In this document: positions 44,648-54,369 of the stretch, in pieces
How the letters are laid out: the number at the start of each line of letters is the position of its first letter
Position numbering within the stretch: the first letter of the stretch is position 1
Assembly: GCA_965222005.1 (NCBI GenBank)
Contig: OZ244935.1
Location: forward strand, 5,766,001-5,830,000
Reading direction: 5' to 3'
Source: CBDCTM01 sp965222005
GTDB taxonomy: Bacteria; Bacteroidota; Bacteroidia; Chitinophagales; Saprospiraceae
DNA length: 64,000 nt
The notes under the pieces: generated by a model
Told to the model about the DNA's origin: nothing
The model's input: only the letters and a program-made list of their open reading frames with translations
Databases searched by the model: none
Translations under genes and position numbers: made by a program

Positions 44648-46347
44648 GGTTCTTCCCCACTTTTGGTGGAAAGCCTCAACTGGAATCCATCAAGACCCGT
44701 TTGCGTAGCAGCTCGAATCCGGCACGGCCATACATTTGGCGCTTGATATTTTTCAATCGGTTGACTTGACCTTCCACCTGACCATTACTCCATTTTAGAG
44801 ATACTGCTGCTTTTACGGCGTCATAATCTTGTTGTAGCCCTTTTGCAAAATTTTTCAAAGAAGGAATACCGCTCTCCAACGCCATGTCGATCCAACGGTT
44901 CAGGTGTTTTTTCCTGAGTTTATCCGTTATGTTTTTAAATTTTCGTGCTAACTGGCTTGCCTTATTCGCTGGGGGACACCGCTTGTAAAACGCCCGCAAA
45001 TAGGTTTGAGATGGCTCATCCAATTTCTCAAAAGGTTTGCTCATTAGTAAACTGACTTTTCGGGCTGACCATGTTTTCACCTTTAAAGGAGGTGGAAGAT
45101 TTTCAGCACTACGATCTTTAGGATACTTGCGGACAAATCTATAAACACTTTGCGGTGAACCGGTAAACCCTTGTTCCTTAATCTCGCGCCACAACTGCAT
45201 ATGTCTTGTTTCACCCTCTCGCCATCTCTTCCTTAGATAATCTTCAAAAGGCAGGGCCTTTGATACCTTGGATACTCCTATTATTTTTTGAGGGTATTCC
45301 TCATATTTCAAGTACCTTTCAATAGTTTGTCTATGGATACCTGTCTGACGGTTAATAGATCGAATGGAATGACCTTTGGATTTTAAGCGTTTTACTTCTA
45401 AAAAATTTAACTCATATTTGGACAATTTAGGTTCTTCTTTTGGTAGTGTAGGATCTAGTTCTTGTGTTATTTTAATTTGCTCATTGTCTCTTTCGGCTTG
45501 GGCAATATCCTTGGCTGCCAAACGTAATTCTTGATTATGTTTATCCAGTAAGCGCTTCAAAGCATCTCCCAGATTTTTCAATAAATGCCACCGATCAGCG
45601 ACCTGGGTGGCTTGGGGAGCACCTAACACAGCAGCTTGGGAATAACAACTGGCACGGGCCCTACTGATAATCTCAATTTCAGGATGGGCTTCTAACCACT
45701 TTTTAACCGTTTCCACTTCTCTGTCAGGCAAAAGGTCTATTGGTTTTCTCTTCTCCAGATCCACCAAAATTGTCCCGTATGTGTGTCCTTTTTTGAAGGC
45801 CCAATCGTCAATGCCCAATACCCGAGGAGAAGCCACATCGACATCACCTGCACAATTGTCAATTATTCGTAACATAGTAGAGCGACCTACTGGCATGCCG
45901 AGCAAGGAAGCCAGCCTGGAACCACCATTACCACCAAGGGCATAACCGATCTGAGCCAGGTGGTCTGTCAATCTCAATGTGCGACGGGCATAAGGTTTCA
46001 ATTTTTCTCCAAATCGTTCCGTAAATATTTTCCGGATACAATCTTTATTCGTACAATAAAATTTGTTGACACAAAGATTTACCTTAACCGGAATACCAGC
46101 CCACGGCATGTCTAGCAATTGACGCGTGTATTTACTATGTCTGCTGTGGCTTTTCTCGCCACAGTCTGGGCAAATGCCCTGGGCACTAATTGTTATTAGC
46201 TGTAGCAGAAAGTGATCTTCCTGCTGTTCCAAGGCCTGAAGGCGAACTAAATTCGAGATAGGAAGTAGTGCTGGGGGTACCATCCATTGAAAATACCCCG
46301 TTGATTCTGATCAACCCATTGTTTTCCACCAAAAGTGGGGAAGAACC
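44648..46347 (-). mobile_element. ISL3-family insertion sequence (about 1.7 kb)
   Basis: Perfect 25-bp inverted ends lie at 44648-44672 and 46323-46347; they open with GGTTCTTCCCCAC, as is common in the ISL3 family. A single transposase gene fills the element. No 8-bp target duplication is found at these ends (left flank ATAAACTT, right flank AGTTTGCT), so one flank may have been rearranged. Imperfect inverted similarity runs a further 20 bp outward on both sides. Confidence 0.88.
44676..46283 (-). CDS. ISL3-family transposase
   Basis: This 535-residue protein has an N-terminal zinc-finger region with CPDCGEKSHSRHSKYTRQ and a second Cys pair (FYCTNKDC), then a helix-turn-helix. The DDE/DEDD-type catalytic domain opens with VLGIDDWAFKKGHTYGTILVD near residue 155. 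It continues past ADRWHLLKNLGDALKRLL, typical of ISL3. The C-terminal region NGQVEGQVNRLKNIKRQMYGRAGF carries the last catalytic acid. The frame is complete, so the element may be active. Start at 46283; other starts are possible. Confidence 0.93.
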   Translation of the reverse strand: MVPPALLPISNLVRLQALEQQEDHFLLQLITISAQGICPDCGEKSHSRHSKYTRQLLDMPWAGIPVKVNLCVNKFYCTNKDCIRKIFTERFGEKLKPYARRTLRLTDHLAQIGYALGGNGGSRLASLLGMPVGRSTMLRIIDNCAGDVDVASPRVLGIDDWAFKKGHTYGTILVDLEKRKPIDLLPDREVETVKKWLEAHPEIEIISRARASCYSQAAVLGAPQATQVADRWHLLKNLGDALKRLLDKHNQELRLAAKDIAQAERDNEQIKITQELDPTLPKEEPKLSKYELNFLEVKRLKSKGHSIRSINRQTGIHRQTIERYLKYEEYPQKIIGVSKVSKALPFEDYLRKRWREGETRHMQLWREIKEQGFTGSPQSVYRFVRKYPKDRSAENLPPPLKVKTWSARKVSLLMSKPFEKLDEPSQTYLRAFYKRCPPANKASQLARKFKNITDKLRKKHLNRWIDMALESGIPSLKNFAKGLQQDYDAVKAAVSLKWSNGQVEGQVNRLKNIKRQMYGRAGFELLRKRVLMDSS

Positions 46348-46369
46348 AGTTTGCTCCGGTTTAGCCACT

Positions 46370-46590
46370 ATGGTAGAAAAATACACCCACGTCCAGCATA
46401 TAATAACACTAGGCTTCTTAAACAAGCTAGTCTTTACTCAGAGCATAACGTTCTTCGTTCAAAGTATAAACCTTTTATTCCTGTGAATGATTTTCTTTCT
46501 CATTTTACTCCTCTATTACCTCTAGGTGAAACTGGAGAAAAAGAGGAAGTGATACAAGAAGAATTGAATAATTTATTTCGGGAAAATTAA
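46370..46590 (+). pseudogene. 3' remnant of an unknown gene beside the ISL3 element
   Basis: An open frame of about 73 codons without a credible start runs from the IS flank to the stop at 46590; it encodes YGRKIHPRPAYNNTRLLKQ and ends in EEVIQEELNNLFREN. A strong terminator follows at once, as expected after a real gene. The 5' part is missing where the ISL3 element begins. I do not recognise the product. Confidence 0.45.
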
Positions 46591-46615
46591 ACATTGTGAG
46601 AAAATGTTTTTGATC

Positions 46616-46641
46616 GGCTATCCAATTGGATAGCCTTTTTT
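46616..46641 (+). terminator. Terminator after the truncated gene
   Basis: GGCTATCC-AATT-GGATAGCC is a perfect 8-bp stem with a 4-base loop, followed directly by TTTTTT. Confidence 0.88.
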
Positions 46642-47743
46642 ATTAGTTACGTGGGTTCTAATCGTTCTGTAATGCTTAAAAGTAGTTCTTTACCCCTTTT
46701 GTGTCTAAAAATTCATTTCTGAATAGAAAACCCATTACCAGCTATATCCTAACTCCTTCAAAAATTTTTGTGCATTTTTGTGCCCCTGTTTAGCTGCCAT
46801 TCTATACCACTCTATAGCTTTTTCGTGATTTCGCTCTACACCCAAGCCTTGTCCATACATAAAACCTAAACCAGCTTGTGCGCTAGCAAACCCTTGTTCA
46901 GCTGCTTTACTCCACCATTTTATGGTTTTGTTATAATTTTGTTCGCCCCCGAATCCTTCAAAATACATTTGTCCTATACTATATTGTGCTTCTGCAAATC
47001 CTCCTTGGGCTGCTTTACTCCACCACTCCATAGCTCTTCCGAAGTGTTGTTCTACGCCTATCCCTTCATAGTAAATTTGACCTATCCTATATTCAGCTTC
47101 TGAAAATTCTTGTTGGGCTGCTAAATTATACCACTCCAAGGCTTTGTTATAATCTCGTTCTACGTAGATACCTAGTTCATGCATTAAGCCTAAATTATAC
47201 ATAGCTTTTGCATAACCTTTTCCGGCTGCGAGGACATAAAATTCCATCGTTTTTTTGTAATCCTGTGATACTCCCAAACCAGAATGATACATAGAACCTA
47301 AATTAAAATAAGCTTCTCCATATCCTTGTTGGGTTGCCAATTTGAATAACTCTAAAGCTTTTTCATAGTTTTGTTTTACTCCTAAACCTTGGCTATACAT
47401 GAAACCTAAACCGGATTGTGCACTAGCATAATTCTGTTTAGCTGCCCTTCTATACCATTCTACAGCTTTTTTGTAATCCTGTGATACTCCCAAACCTTGT
47501 TTATACATTAGCCCCAAACTGTATTGAGCCTCTACTAATCCCTTATTAGCTGCTTTGTTATACAATTCCGCTGCCTTCTCATAATTTTGCTCTATGCCCT
47601 TCCCTTCGTAATACATCACTCCTAAATTATATTGAGCAGGCACATATCCTTGTTTAGCTGATAATTTGTACCATTTCACAGCAATTTTATCGTTTTGTTC
47701 TACTCCCCAACCTTCATTATAACGGGCGCAGCCCAAAATGTCG

Positions 47744-48790
47744 CTAGGCAGCATTTTTTATTAGCTTGATTACTTTTTCCCACATCTGACTCATGTTGGC
47801 TACTCGCAGGTTAGCCACAAATTGAGCCCCTTTAATAGTCCATCGTTGTCCCGATTGTTTGAGCCGTTTTTGAATAACGGTTCTGTGTGCAGATTCTATT
47901 GGGCCTGAACCGATGAGCAACCCTTGATCCTTGTAGGTTTTGTATTTCATTCTCTTTGTGTTATTTTCATAGTAAGTCAACAACTTTTTTTTAGCTTCTT
48001 TTTTGGTTTGTGTCTTACCATCCAAGGCCTTTACCCTTTTAATCACTTTGTCAACCTGATCATTTAAAAGCAATAGTTTTTGTTGACTTATCCACTCAGA
48101 CCTTTTCTCTTTGTCGGTAAAGAATACCTTGGCAAAGTCTCCCAGATATTCTGCTGCATGATAGAAGTCTAATATTTGAGTGCTCTGCGGATAAGATTCA
48201 TCTACCCAATTCCAAATCCATTTAGCTCCATCATTTACAAAAACTAACCGGTTCTTTAATCCTTCGTATTCATCCACTAATGGCTCTAATTTTCCTAAAA
48301 AGTCTTCATGGTTCCCAAAGTGGGCTGTATAGACAGAATCCCTTATCCAACTTCGTTTATCGCTTAACTCATAATGGTCCGCAGAGTGAAAAATACGCCC
48401 TAATTTTATTTCTTTCCACTCACTCTTTTCTCTGGTCAATAACATACAGCCATCCATCATCACATAAACCTCACTATCAGCCGGAACTTGCGACACTTTT
48501 GTCCTCAGGCTTTGGTAAGCTGTTTCATCTAATGTCTCACTTTCCTGTTCCAATTGACCGCCATATTGTTTTACTACCCGGTCTATCTGTGAAGAACTAC
48601 TACTGATGCGAAGGTATTTATCCAAACGTTGTGAGGCCTCTTGAAAATTATCATCTTGACCCGCATAAGCCTGCAACTCTTGATAATAGGGGCTGATTTG
48701 AAATCCATTTACCCCATTACTCCAAGGGTGAACCTTCTCTACTTCTATTCTCCCATATCGTGTCTCAACTTTTTTTTTTGCGACGGTCAT
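47744..48790 (-). CDS. ISKra4-like transposase, main frame (orfB)
   Basis: This 348-residue frame has VYVMMDGCMLL (first Asp), VFVNDGAKWIWNWVDESYP, then QILDFYHAAEYLGDFAK, and C-terminal GLLIGSGPIESAHRTVIQKRLKQSGQRW, the pattern of ISKra4-type DDE transposases. It starts at 48790, inside orfA and in another frame. A run of ten A (minus strand, 48770-48779) lies in the overlap and could let polymerase or ribosome slip, joining orfA to orfB in one protein of about 410 residues. Loss of one A would fuse them. Confidence 0.88.
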   Translation of the reverse strand: MTVAKKKVETRYGRIEVEKVHPWSNGVNGFQISPYYQELQAYAGQDDNFQEASQRLDKYLRISSSSSQIDRVVKQYGGQLEQESETLDETAYQSLRTKVSQVPADSEVYVMMDGCMLLTREKSEWKEIKLGRIFHSADHYELSDKRSWIRDSVYTAHFGNHEDFLGKLEPLVDEYEGLKNRLVFVNDGAKWIWNWVDESYPQSTQILDFYHAAEYLGDFAKVFFTDKEKRSEWISQQKLLLLNDQVDKVIKRVKALDGKTQTKKEAKKKLLTYYENNTKRMKYKTYKDQGLLIGSGPIESAHRTVIQKRLKQSGQRWTIKGAQFVANLRVANMSQMWEKVIKLIKNAA

Positions 48791-48974
48791 TACCAGGGCT
48801 ACTTATCATTTTCTCTAAGGTCTCCTTGCCAAACGACACCCATAATTCATCAAATTGCTTCTCATACTCATAAAAACTCTTCTCTGCTTCCAATTTCTTC
48901 AAACTTTCCCAGTTTTTACGCGCTAGGAACATAAAGTCTTCTTCTGTCATTTTTCGTATTTTTAGTGTGTACAA
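48765..48974 (-). CDS. ISKra4-like transposase, N-terminal frame (orfA)
   Basis: This 69-residue frame (MTEEDFMFLARKNWESLKKLE from the second Met) is charged and helical and ends just after the A10 run shared with orfB, 26 bp into orfB. It probably supplies the N-terminal DNA-binding part of the transposase through slippage. Alone it has no recognised domain. Confidence 0.65.
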   Translation of the reverse strand: MYTLKIRKMTEEDFMFLARKNWESLKKLEAEKSFYEYEKQFDELWVSFGKETLEKMISSPGNDRRKKKS

Positions 48975-49660
48975 TACGCTAATTTACAAAAAACGACATT
49001 TTGGGCTGCGCCCATTATAACATAGCCCCAAATTATATTGTGCCACTGCATTACCTTTATCGGCTGCTTTGGTGAACCAACCTGTTGCAGATTTATAATC
49101 TCCTAAAAAGAACGAAGCATTACCAAGAGTAACTAAATCAACCGATTTTTGTCTTGCTTCTTCAACAATCTCTATAACTTTCGCATAAGAATGTCCTGTT
49201 TCGTTTTCTATTATTTCCTTACAAGAAGCATTTCTTAAATATTCGCACTCACTTTTTATTTCAAATAGCTGTTGAAGAAGTTCAGATTTTTCATCTACCA
49301 ACTCTTCATTTTGTTTAGCCAAATCTGCAACAACCCCTGAATTATCCGAGGTATAAAAAAAAGTGAAAAACCCCCAAACTAAACTTAAAACTGCCAACCA
49401 ACCGGCAATATAAGTAACTTTGTCTGGCATAGACCAATCCTCAAATTGTTTCCAAGTTGGGATGAGTCTTAATTTATTTTCTTTTTGGCTCATGTTGTAT
49501 TAAATATATTTTGACCATCTGGGGAGTCGACATAAATACATACATTAAAGGTATAAACATTAAGGCTCATCCCCAATTTAGGGTGAGCAATAATAATCAA
49601 GGAAGAAATCAGGGACGATCATAGCCCTAATAACATCTTCCAAATGTTCTTTGAAATTAA

Positions 49661-50222
49661 ACTACTACCGGCTTGAAGCCGGTAGATTTGGGTGAGTGGG
49701 CTGTAAGCCCACTCAATCCACCCGCTTATTCCGCGACTTCAAAGTTGTCATCGTCTTGTTCTTTGTCTTGCGTTTCAATATATTTCATTATCACTTCATC
49801 TGTCACATTACCGGATGAAGCCGCGAAATACCCACGCGCCCACAAATGGCGACCCCAAAACTTTTGGGATAATGGCCTAAACTCGCTCAATAGCTTGCGA
49901 GAGGTCTTCCCTTTCAACAATTGCATCAGCTTGCTGACGCTTAAATAGGGAGGCACAGACACAAACAAGTGGATATGGTCCTTTGATACATGACCTGATA
50001 ATATCTCTACTTCGTTTGCTTTGCATATTTGACGTATCAATTCTCGTGTTCGCCCGGCCACTTCGCCTTTCATCACGGGTTTACGATATTTTGTAATCCA
50101 CACTAAGTGGTATTTTATATCATACAAGGAATGGGATGTCTTTCGATAATGTTGCATCTTACAAAGATAAACAACACGCATCTAACTAAAGTCTTCGCCT
50201 AAAGGCGAGGGATTTCCTCCCC
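49661..50222 (-). mobile_element. IS200-group insertion sequence (IS200/IS605 family)
   Basis: It has one Y1 transposase gene and hairpin ends instead of inverted repeats: TCGCC-TAAA-GGCGA at 50195-50208 on one side, and two hairpins, CTACCGGC/GCCGGTAG (49665-49685) and GAGTGGGCT/AGCCCACTC (49694-49714), on the other. No tnpB is present. The borders are approximate. It lies within the frame of the broken surface-protein gene. Confidence 0.85.
49726..50157 (-). CDS. tnpA: IS200 Y1 (HUH) transposase TnpA
   Basis: I chose the ATG at 50157, eight codons inside the longest ORF, giving MQHYRKTSHSLYDIKYHLVW, the usual IS200 TnpA beginning. This 143-residue protein has the HUH metal-binding motif DHIHLFVSVPP. 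The catalytic Tyr is expected in the C-terminal helix (MKYIETQDKEQ). It cuts and joins single-stranded DNA at the hairpin ends during replication. The frame is complete. Confidence 0.95.
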   Translation of the reverse strand: MQHYRKTSHSLYDIKYHLVWITKYRKPVMKGEVAGRTRELIRQICKANEVEILSGHVSKDHIHLFVSVPPYLSVSKLMQLLKGKTSRKLLSEFRPLSQKFWGRHLWARGYFAASSGNVTDEVIMKYIETQDKEQDDDNFEVAE

Positions 50223-50637
50223 TTCCCCGATTGAGACATTAATTACATCTGACAAGGCTAATTCTAAATCCTCAGCAGGAGAAATGTCAATATTTAAATC
50301 TAAGAGATTCACTTCTAATTCGGCATAGTCTTCTACATTATTGGTTCTTACTCCCGATATGTTTGGAGGATCAATGACACCAGGGCCTTCAATAATATCA
50401 ACTTCTATTTGAAAAGCGCTAATCCTGTTGAAATAGTCATATACACTTGAAGGGTTATTTTTATCAAGTACATTGACATGGCCTATGTATTTGCAATTGT
50501 CGGAGTCCGTTACTGTAACTGAATAAGGTCCCGAATCAGGAATATCTACGGTTATAGTTTGGGTAGTTTCTCCATTTGACCATAAATACTCTGAATAATC
50601 GGGGCCAGCATCTATTGTAACGGAGCCACCACATAAT

Positions 50638-50963
50638 GAACTGATTTAAACTTTTCTAATGGTTTGCAGCTCCAGCCCTTATAGAACCTGACTTCTTTCC
50701 TTTTATCGTCCGTACCATACAGGTACGCACTCAAAAAGAGAAATCGCCAGAACCTACAATGGCCAAGCCTCAACAACAATACAATAGTTTAAGAGCGTGT
50801 TTGGAAATTGCTTTTGGAAGCAGTAGTAGTAAAATTTAATTTTGGGCGAAGCCTTTTTTTGAGGCATAGCCCACGCTATGGCGATGAAAAACAATGAAGT
50901 ACAGAATTAAATTTTGCACTAATGCACCGAAGGGTAAATTCCAAACACGTTCTAAATCAGTTC
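50638..50963. mobile_element. MITE copy C (163 bp without its insert), carrying MITE D2
   Basis: A 16-bp perfect inverted repeat (TGAACTGATTTAAACT on each end once the inner element and its TAA copy are removed) frames a 163-bp sequence with no ORF. Its core (TTTTATCGTCCGTACC ... GGTACGCACTCAAAAAG) matches the cores of copies A and B. No clean target duplication is visible, but its removal leaves the host gene in frame. Confidence 0.75.
50793..50952. mobile_element. MITE copy D2 (160 bp) inside MITE C
   Basis: It differs from the copy at 35428 at two positions only. TAA is duplicated on both sides (50790-50792 and 50953-50955). Its ends match the IS5-family element at 59834. Confidence 0.9.
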
Positions 50964-52716
50964 ATATTCTTATCGCTAGAAGTAAAGCCATTAGGTCCAG
51001 TCCAGTGATAATAAATAAAATTTCCTCCTCCGTTCACAGTTAAGACGATTGTTCTATTGCCTGAGTTTGCATTACCAAAAATTGAAATGGGATCAACAGA
51101 ATATTCATGATCATCTAAAATTGCACAACATTCTATTGTAAATGATTTTGTTATACAGCATCCATCCAAACAAACCTCAACCGTATAGGTATCTTCACAT
51201 AAATCTGTAATAGTTGTATTAAATTGTTCATTAGCATTTGGAATGTTTTGCCATTCTATAGACGCTCCTGAAGGCACACTTATAGTCAATGTGGCTAAAC
51301 CGGAGCAAAATGTGCCACCAAAACCGGTGAAAATGTGCCACTGATTCCGGAGCAAGTTGTGCCAAAAAAACCAGCTGACCGGAGCAAAATGTGCCACTTT
51401 AGTTAAAAGAGTCGATTTCTATTCGGTGTTTTACTGAAAAATAAAACAGTAAAACACTATGGCGAACCAACGAATAGGGATCATGCAAATCAGACAATTA
51501 TTACAACTCAAAATTCGAGGCGAGAGCAACCGGAGCATCAGCCGGTTGTTAGGTATTCATCGCAATACGATCAATGAATACGTACGCCTGTTAAAAGCCA
51601 CAGGCCGGTCATATGAAGTACTTGGACAGTTAGATGACCGATCACTGGAAGAGTTGTTTCCGGGCGTTAGCACGACGGATAAAGATCGTTATCAGACTTT
51701 GAGTAGCTACTTTCCTTATTTTCGTAAAGAGCTCAAAAAGGTAGGTTGTACGCGTCTTACCTTATGGAGGGAGTATCTAAGCCGTCACCCCGACGGATAT
51801 CGCTCTTCCCAGTTTAACGAACACTTGAACCGTTGGCTTCAACAAGTGGACGGCTCAGGAAAACTGGTGCATAAAGCCGGAGATAAACTATATGTAGATT
51901 ATACCGGCAAGAAGTTATTTTTCGTAGATATGGAGACTGGAGAACAAATCGAGGTGGAGGTATTTGTAGCCACCTTGCCTTGTAGTGGGTATACTTATGT
52001 GGAAGCGACCCCTTCTCAGAAAGGGGAAGATTTTATTGACTCGATGAACAACTGCCTGAAGTTTATGGGAGGTGTCCCCAGGAGTATTGTGGTGGATAAT
52101 CTCAAATCGGCAGTTACCAAGGGCAGTAAATATGAACCGGTTTTGAACAAGACATTTTCAGATTTTGCACTGCATTACGGTTGTTCGATTAATCCTACTC
52201 GAACGTATTGTCCACAAGACAAAGCATTGGTAGAAAATGCCGTCAAGCTGGTATACCAACGTATTTTTTATCCCCTCTCCAAACAGATCTTTTTCTCTTT
52301 AACAGAGTTGAATAAAGCCATTGCTGAGTTGTTGGAAGACTATAATGACCGAATGTTCAGTCAGATAAAGCTGACTCGCCGTCAGCAGTTTCATGATATT
52401 GAAAAAGAGGAGCTCTTACCACTTGCCGCCCAGCCTTACGAACTTAGGTACTATAAAATTGTAAAATCCGGCCATACTGACCCACCCATTTCGGAGTTGT
52501 TGACCCACCCCCAATTAGGGCAAATGTTAGTAACATTTCGGTCATACTGACCCACCTAAGCTTGTTAGGAGGAGCCGTCATTCCGGCATATTGACCCCCT
52601 TGATTTGTTTTAGGCGACTGTCATTCCGGCGTACTGACCCGCCTTATATATAGTGGATACTTACGATTAAATAGCCATGTTCGCAGTTTTTTTCAAGCAA
52701 AAAAACGGTCAAGAAC

Positions 52717-54282
52717 ATGGGACAATTTAAACGTATGGATCAAGTAAGAACGATTATTAAAACCTATATCAGCACGAGTTCTCTTCGCGCCACAGCAAGT
52801 AGATTACAAGTTTCTAAAAACACAGTGAAGCATTATGTAAGACTTGGGAAAGCCTTTGATGAAGATCTTGCGCGAGTTCTTTCATTGGACGATTCCGCTT
52901 TCACTGCGGTGTTTTATCCCTCTAAAAATACAGTGGCTGAACAACGAAAAGAGGCTTTTAAAAGTAAGATTGATGATTGGATAAAAGAATTAAAACGAGT
53001 GGGTGTAACTCGCTATTTATTGTGGGAGGAGTACATCGAAGAACACCCAGATGGTTATAGTTACACTCAATTTTGTGAACACTTTAAACGCGAGATAGGA
53101 CGACGAGATTTGACGATTAGCTTAGCGCACCAAGCAGGTAATGTCATGCAAGTAGACTTCGCTGGAAAGAAAATGCGATGGGTAGATTTAACTACTGGAG
53201 AAGTTCATGAATGCGAAGTTTTGGTAGCGGTGATGCCACATAGTCAATATACTTTTGCCATCGCACTTCCCTCTCAAAAGGTAGCTGACTTTATTTATGG
53301 ATTAAATCAAGCGCTTCTTTTTTTCGGTAAACTACCTCAAGTTATTTTATCCGATAATCTAAAATCATATGTTAGTCGAGCTGATAAATACGAACCTACT
53401 TTTAATGAATTATGTGTACAATTAGCTGCACATTATCAGCTCGATTTAAGTGCCACTCGCGTTGGAAAACCCAAAGATAAAGCGAGTGTAGAAAACATGG
53501 TGAATACGGTTTACAGACGCATTTATGCTCCATTGAGAAACGAGACTTTTCATAGTATAGAGGAGTTAAATGCAGCAATCACAGAGCAGCTAAGCCAACA
53601 TAATAATAAACCCTATCAACAAAAACAAGGTACACGCAAAAGTGTTTTTGAAGCTTTTGAATTGCCTGTAATGAGATCACTCCCTTGTGATCTGTTTGAA
53701 CTTAAAAAGACCATCACACCTCAAGTTAGAAGGAACTATCATGTTTTTCTAGGAGAGGACAAAGCTTTTTACTCTGTCCCTTTTCAATATGCAAAACAAC
53801 AAGCGACCGTCATTTACACCTCAAAAAATGTAGAGGTATATATTGATAATCAACGGGTTGCAACTCACAAGCGAGTTTACTACACCGGGTCACAACAGTA
53901 CCAGACAAAAATGGAACATATGCCTCGGTCGCACAGGGAGTGGAAAAAAGCAAAAGGCTTTGATGCCGCTTATTTTCTTAGTCAGGCTGAGCAAATAGGT
54001 CCTGCTACTCGCTGGGCTATCCAGCATATTCTACTCTCCAGAATCCATGAAGCCCAATCTTATGGTAGCTGCCAAGGTATTTTAGGTTTTGCAAAAAAGT
54101 ATAATTCTGAACGTTTGGAGCGAGCTGCTCTTCGTTGCCAAAAAGCAGATAAGGCAAGCTATTACATGATCAAAAATATCTTAGTTCGAAAACTCGACAC
54201 CGTTGATGATCAACTTGAATTATTTGACTCACTCACAATAGGGGAACACGAAAATATAAGAGGCCCTGAGGCTTATCAATAG
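52717..54282 (+). CDS. istA: istA transposase of the inner IS21
   Basis: This 521-residue protein has a helix-turn-helix near residues 20-40 (LRATASRLQVSKNTVKHYVR). The DDE integrase core has the first Asp in NVMQVDFAGKKMRWVD, the second in ILSDNLKSYVS, and the Glu in DKASVENMVNTVYRR; a beta-rich C-terminal domain ends HENIRGPEAYQ. It cuts and joins the ends of the circular IS21 intermediate, helped by IstB. The frame is intact. The start could be the later ATG at 52735 (MDQVRTIIKTY). Confidence 0.94.
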   Translation: MGQFKRMDQVRTIIKTYISTSSLRATASRLQVSKNTVKHYVRLGKAFDEDLARVLSLDDSAFTAVFYPSKNTVAEQRKEAFKSKIDDWIKELKRVGVTRYLLWEEYIEEHPDGYSYTQFCEHFKREIGRRDLTISLAHQAGNVMQVDFAGKKMRWVDLTTGEVHECEVLVAVMPHSQYTFAIALPSQKVADFIYGLNQALLFFGKLPQVILSDNLKSYVSRADKYEPTFNELCVQLAAHYQLDLSATRVGKPKDKASVENMVNTVYRRIYAPLRNETFHSIEELNAAITEQLSQHNNKPYQQKQGTRKSVFEAFELPVMRSLPCDLFELKKTITPQVRRNYHVFLGEDKAFYSVPFQYAKQQATVIYTSKNVEVYIDNQRVATHKRVYYTGSQQYQTKMEHMPRSHREWKKAKGFDAAYFLSQAEQIGPATRWAIQHILLSRIHEAQSYGSCQGILGFAKKYNSERLERAALRCQKADKASYYMIKNILVRKLDTVDDQLELFDSLTIGEHENIRGPEAYQ

Positions 54283-54369
54283 GTATCTATTGAACTCAAT
54301 AACATTTATTTTTTAACTACTCCCTTAGATAATATAAAATTATAAAGGGATATAAAACAATCAATAATT

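Larger units (their letters stand above)
47724..49013 (-). mobile_element. ISKra4-like insertion sequence (1290 bp)
   Basis: Perfect 20-bp inverted ends open with GGGCGCAGCCC, flanked by an 8-bp direct repeat ATTATAAC (47716-47723 and 49014-49021). Two overlapping frames on the minus strand encode the transposase. Ends beginning GGG and the transposase motifs suggest the ISKra4 family. Confidence 0.92.
46735..49493 (-). pseudogene. Sel1-repeat protein gene interrupted by an ISKra4-like element
   Basis: The 5' part (49493 to 49014) encodes a membrane helix at about residues 28-48, a coiled coil and the first Sel1/TPR-like helices. The 3' part (47715 to 46735) encodes about nine more Sel1 repeats of 36 residues (ALYxLGxMYxxGxGVxQ pattern). 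Removing 47724-49013 plus one copy of the 8-bp duplication ATTATAAC restores one frame of 486 residues, reading LGLCYNEGWGVEQN across the join. Sel1 proteins act as scaffolds for signalling or secretion. The two halves could still be read separately, the downstream one from an ATG in the IS end at 47754. The gene is broken now, and recently. Confidence 0.9.

Noticed and set aside
44023..44679. 218-codon minus-strand ORF over the two tRNA genes
   Set aside because: It is the antisense of tRNA-Ser and tRNA-Pro; the GVVGFEPTTPCSQSR-like piece is a well-known false protein arising from tRNA DNA.
50957..51397. 146-codon minus-strand ORF starting in the IS21 end
   Set aside because: Its first 30 or so codons are IS21 terminal repeats; the rest is the middle of the broken SprB-like gene, so it is annotated there.
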